NCBI GenBank assembly: GCA_964571225.1
Contig: CAZNBB010000033.1
Span: 1-33,241, forward strand
Length of the DNA: 33,241 nucleotides
Direction of reading: 5' to 3'
Source of the DNA: DATFML01 sp964571225
GTDB lineage: Bacteria; Pseudomonadota; Gammaproteobacteria; DATFLG01
Part shown: piece after piece, positions 30,783 through 33,241 of the stretch
How positions within the stretch are numbered: the stretch's first letter is position 1
Layout: the number at the start of each line of letters is the position of its first letter
Notes under the pieces: generated by a model
What the model saw: the letters and a program-made list of their open reading frames with translations, nothing else
Told to the model about the DNA's origin: nothing
The model's database searches: none
Translations under genes and position numbers: made by a program

Positions 30783-33241
30783 GTGACGGAACAGTTCCGC
30801 GAGGCACTGGACGCATTCCTGCGGGGCGACCTGCCGCAGGCCGAGCTGGACGCCGAGCTGCAGACGGTGCTGGCCCGGCAGCCGGAGGCGGCTCCAGAAC
30901 TGCTGGCGCTTGTGCAGGCACGTTATCAGTCCGGCCATATGTCGGCGGAAGTGTTCGCCGCGCTGGGAGAGAAGCTGGGGGGCAAGCCCGCCGCCAACAG
31001 CGACTCACTGGATGACCGTACGCGTCTGCAGGCGCAGCCGTCCGATGGCACAGCCGACGACCGCACCCGTGTCGCCGGCGCCGGCCCGGGCGAGGCGGCG
31101 ACGGTGGTGACCCCCTATCGGGAGGAAGGCGACGGGCCGGCGACCGGTTCCACATCGCCTTCGGGGCCGACCGGCGGCACCGGAAGCACCGGCGCCAGCT
31201 GGGGCGATCCCGCATTGTGGGCCGACGGGCCCTCCGAGCCGCCTCAGGCGGGAATGACCCTGAAGAACCGGTTCGTGTTGGAATCGGTGATCGGGCGCGG
31301 CGGCATGGGCGTGGTGTTCAAGGCCCGCGATCTGCGCAAGGAGGAAGCCCAGGACCGAAATCCGTACCTTGCGGTGAAGGTCCTCAACGAAGAATTCAAA
31401 CGCCATCCCGATTCCCTGAAGGCGCTGCAGCGTGAATCGCGCAAAGCGCAGAATCTGGCTCACCCGAACATCGTCAACGTTTTCGATTTCGACCGTGATG
31501 GCGCCACCGTCTACATGACGATGGAGTACCTGGAAGGCGAGCCCCTCGATAGGTTCATCAAACGTGATCGTCCCCAGGGAATGCCGTTGAAGGAGGCGCT
31601 GCCGATCATCATGGGCATGGGTCAGGCGCTGGCCTATGCCCACCAGAAAGGTGTGGTGCACTCGGATTTCAAACCCGGCAACGTATTCCTCACCCGGGAC
31701 GGCACCGTCAAGGTCTTCGATTTCGGCATTGCACAGGCCACCAAGCATACGGGTACGGACGCCGGCGAGCAGACGCTGTTCGACGCAGGGACTCTGGGCG
31801 CGTTGACGCCGTCCTACGCCAGCGTGGAAATGCTGGAAGGCGGCGACCCCGACCCCCGCGACGACATCTATGCGCTGGCCTGTGTGGCCTATCAATTGCT
31901 CACCGGACGGCATCCGTTCGACAAGCGGCCCGCTACGGAGGCGCGGGACAGGAAGCTGACTCCCCGTCCGGTGCCCGGCCTCAGCCGCCGCCAGTGGCGC
32001 ACTCTGTTGCAGGGTCTGGCGTTCGAGCGCTCGGCGCGCAGCCCCGATGTGGAGGCGTTCCTGGCCGGATTCGGAACGGCAAAACGCTCACGTGTCGCGT
32101 TGATCGGAGGCGGCGCGCTGGTGTTGGCAGTGGGTGTGGTGATCGCCGCCCTGCTGCCCGGTTATCTGCAGCAGCGTCGGGTCACGCAGGTCGTCGATCG
32201 GATCGAGCGGGGCAACCCGGCGCAGATTGCCGAGGCACTGAAGACGGTGCGGACCTTCGGCCCGCAGGCGCGCTCATCGGTGATGCAGCAGGCCCGTGAT
32301 CGCATTTTGGGCTACTACCGCCAACAGGTGGACGGGCATTTCAATCCCGCCAAGGACCGCTACGACTACCCGGGGGCTCAAAGCCTGCTGCAGCAAGCCA
32401 GGGCCCTGTATCCCGATTCGGCGCAGGTGCAGGACCTTGCGGACAAGACGCGGGACACCCGCAACCAGCTGCTCAACAGCCTCAATGCGCGCTTCAATAA
32501 AGCCCTCGATGCGGGACACCTGCTGCCCAGTCCGGACAAGGACGATGTCGCCGATATCCTCGATGTGGTGGCGCAGGTGGATCCGGGCAACAAGCTGCTG
32601 TCCGATCCGCGGTTGACCATCGCCTATGCCAAGCAGGCCGACGAGGCGGCCGGTTCCAAGCACTACAGTCAAGCCCTCCAGGTGGTGAACACCGGCCTGA
32701 AGCGGTTTCCGGGCAATGCGCGGTTGACGGGCCTGCAGGACAAAATCCGCCAACAGCTCCATTTCCAGCAGGTACAGGGTCAGATAACCCAGCTGGAGAC
32801 ACAGATCAAAGCGGCGCTGGCCAAACTGAAGACCGTTGCCGATATTCCCCGACTGCACGACACGGTGCTCAAGCTGGAGGGGCTCTATCCGGCCGATCCC
32901 CTGCTGGAGCGGGTACAGTCAGACCTGCAACGGGTGGTGGGGCGCGCCTTCGGCCGGTCTATGGCCAAGCACGATCAGGCCCAGGCCCGCCAGCTGCTGG
33001 ATGCCACCGCAGAGCTGCTGGATATCGAGTTTACGCGCACCCGGGTTCGTCAGTGGCAGGCCGCGCAACCGTCCGGTGTGGGGCTGCCGCAGGCGCCGGC
33101 CATACAGAAGCGGGTAAATCAGGACAAGGCCAAAGTGGCCGCCCTGATGGCCAAGCCGGAGTTCACTACCGAATGGCGGGCCCGGATGCGGCAGACCATG
33201 CGCGCTTTGGCGGGTCTGCTGCCGGCGGCCGACAACTGGTT
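30783..33241 (+). CDS. ppkA: PpkA-like T6SS Ser/Thr kinase, truncated by window end
   Basis: At least 819 residues with no stop before the window edge. GTG 30783 has GGAG seven bases upstream. An N-terminal acidic region carries two DDRTR motifs (Thr80, Thr95). The kinase domain (about 162-425) has a Gly loop GRGGMGVV (171-178), Lys199 in LAVKVL, the catalytic loop HSDFKPGN (Asp295; Ser replaces Arg of HRD) and DFG (Asp313). One helix follows (about 438-460). The part after it, at least 360 residues, is predicted periplasmic and has TPR-like repeats (ARALYPDSAQVQDL, NTGLKRFPGNARLTGL, KLEGLYPADPLLERV). It is the expected kinase for TssL/Fha activation. The C-terminus is unseen, so a further domain is possible. 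Confidence 0.93.
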   Translation, partial: MTEQFREALDAFLRGDLPQAELDAELQTVLARQPEAAPELLALVQARYQSGHMSAEVFAALGEKLGGKPAANSDSLDDRTRLQAQPSDGTADDRTRVAGAGPGEAATVVTPYREEGDGPATGSTSPSGPTGGTGSTGASWGDPALWADGPSEPPQAGMTLKNRFVLESVIGRGGMGVVFKARDLRKEEAQDRNPYLAVKVLNEEFKRHPDSLKALQRESRKAQNLAHPNIVNVFDFDRDGATVYMTMEYLEGEPLDRFIKRDRPQGMPLKEALPIIMGMGQALAYAHQKGVVHSDFKPGNVFLTRDGTVKVFDFGIAQATKHTGTDAGEQTLFDAGTLGALTPSYASVEMLEGGDPDPRDDIYALACVAYQLLTGRHPFDKRPATEARDRKLTPRPVPGLSRRQWRTLLQGLAFERSARSPDVEAFLAGFGTAKRSRVALIGGGALVLAVGVVIAALLPGYLQQRRVTQVVDRIERGNPAQIAEALKTVRTFGPQARSSVMQQARDRILGYYRQQVDGHFNPAKDRYDYPGAQSLLQQARALYPDSAQVQDLADKTRDTRNQLLNSLNARFNKALDAGHLLPSPDKDDVADILDVVAQVDPGNKLLSDPRLTIAYAKQADEAAGSKHYSQALQVVNTGLKRFPGNARLTGLQDKIRQQLHFQQVQGQITQLETQIKAALAKLKTVADIPRLHDTVLKLEGLYPADPLLERVQSDLQRVVGRAFGRSMAKHDQAQARQLLDATAELLDIEFTRTRVRQWQAAQPSGVGLPQAPAIQKRVNQDKAKVAALMAKPEFTTEWRARMRQTMRALAGLLPAADNW

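Noticed and set aside
1..33241. CRISPR arrays, tRNA or rRNA genes, insertion sequences, prophage integrases
   Set aside because: No regularly spaced repeats, tRNA-like folds, rRNA segments, transposases or integrases were seen on either strand.

Overview
The window is GC-rich and densely coded, and comes from a Gram-negative proteobacterium. The cytochrome cbb3 maturation genes, the lipoprotein signal on TssJ and the complete type VI secretion system (T6SS) fit a gammaproteobacterium. Protein style suggests a Chromatiales/Ectothiorhodospiraceae-like lineage, but no rRNA or other phylogenetic marker is present, so that placement is a guess.

Positions 1-4720, plus strand: the end of a cbb3 cytochrome oxidase maturation operon. 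It holds the C-terminus of CcoG, an unusually long CcoH/FixH-like membrane protein, the copper-exporting P-type ATPase CcoI, an unrecognised small one-helix protein, CcoS, and a possible 34-residue membrane peptide. A 12-bp inverted repeat brackets about 150 bp just before ccoS.

Positions 4864-20615, minus strand, transcribed right to left: tssA, tssB, tssC, a second TssC-like gene (ImpD position), tagJ/impE, tssE, tssF, tssG, clpV (tssH), hcp (tssD), vgrG (tssI), a DUF6931-like gene and a PAAR-tip gene. The order tssA to tssG matches impA to impH of the classical rhizobial imp locus. These genes encode the sheath, baseplate, recycling ATPase, tube and spike. A strong GC-rich hairpin lies between the two sheath-type genes and another between clpV and hcp.

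Positions 20616-21265: a 650-bp divergent regulatory region with no convincing gene.

Positions 21266-33241, plus strand: fha/tagH, tssJ, tssK, tssL, tssM, tagF, pppA and a ppkA-like kinase cut off by the window end. These encode the membrane complex and the threonine-phosphorylation switch. TssL carries an N-terminal DRTV motif like the phospho-threonine site of Agrobacterium TssL that Fha reads. The kinase has two copies of a DDRTR motif between its N-terminus and its catalytic domain. PpkA, PppA, Fha, TssL and TagF therefore probably form one post-translational firing circuit.

All 13 core T6SS components plus PAAR are present and look intact. No recognisable toxin or immunity gene is in the window; VgrG and PAAR have no effector extension. 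I do not see a wholly new system. The parts least explained by current knowledge are the DUF6931-like gene in the spike module, the second TssC-like protein, the kinase's probable periplasmic repeat domain, the two small membrane ORFs around ccoS, and the intra-operon hairpins.
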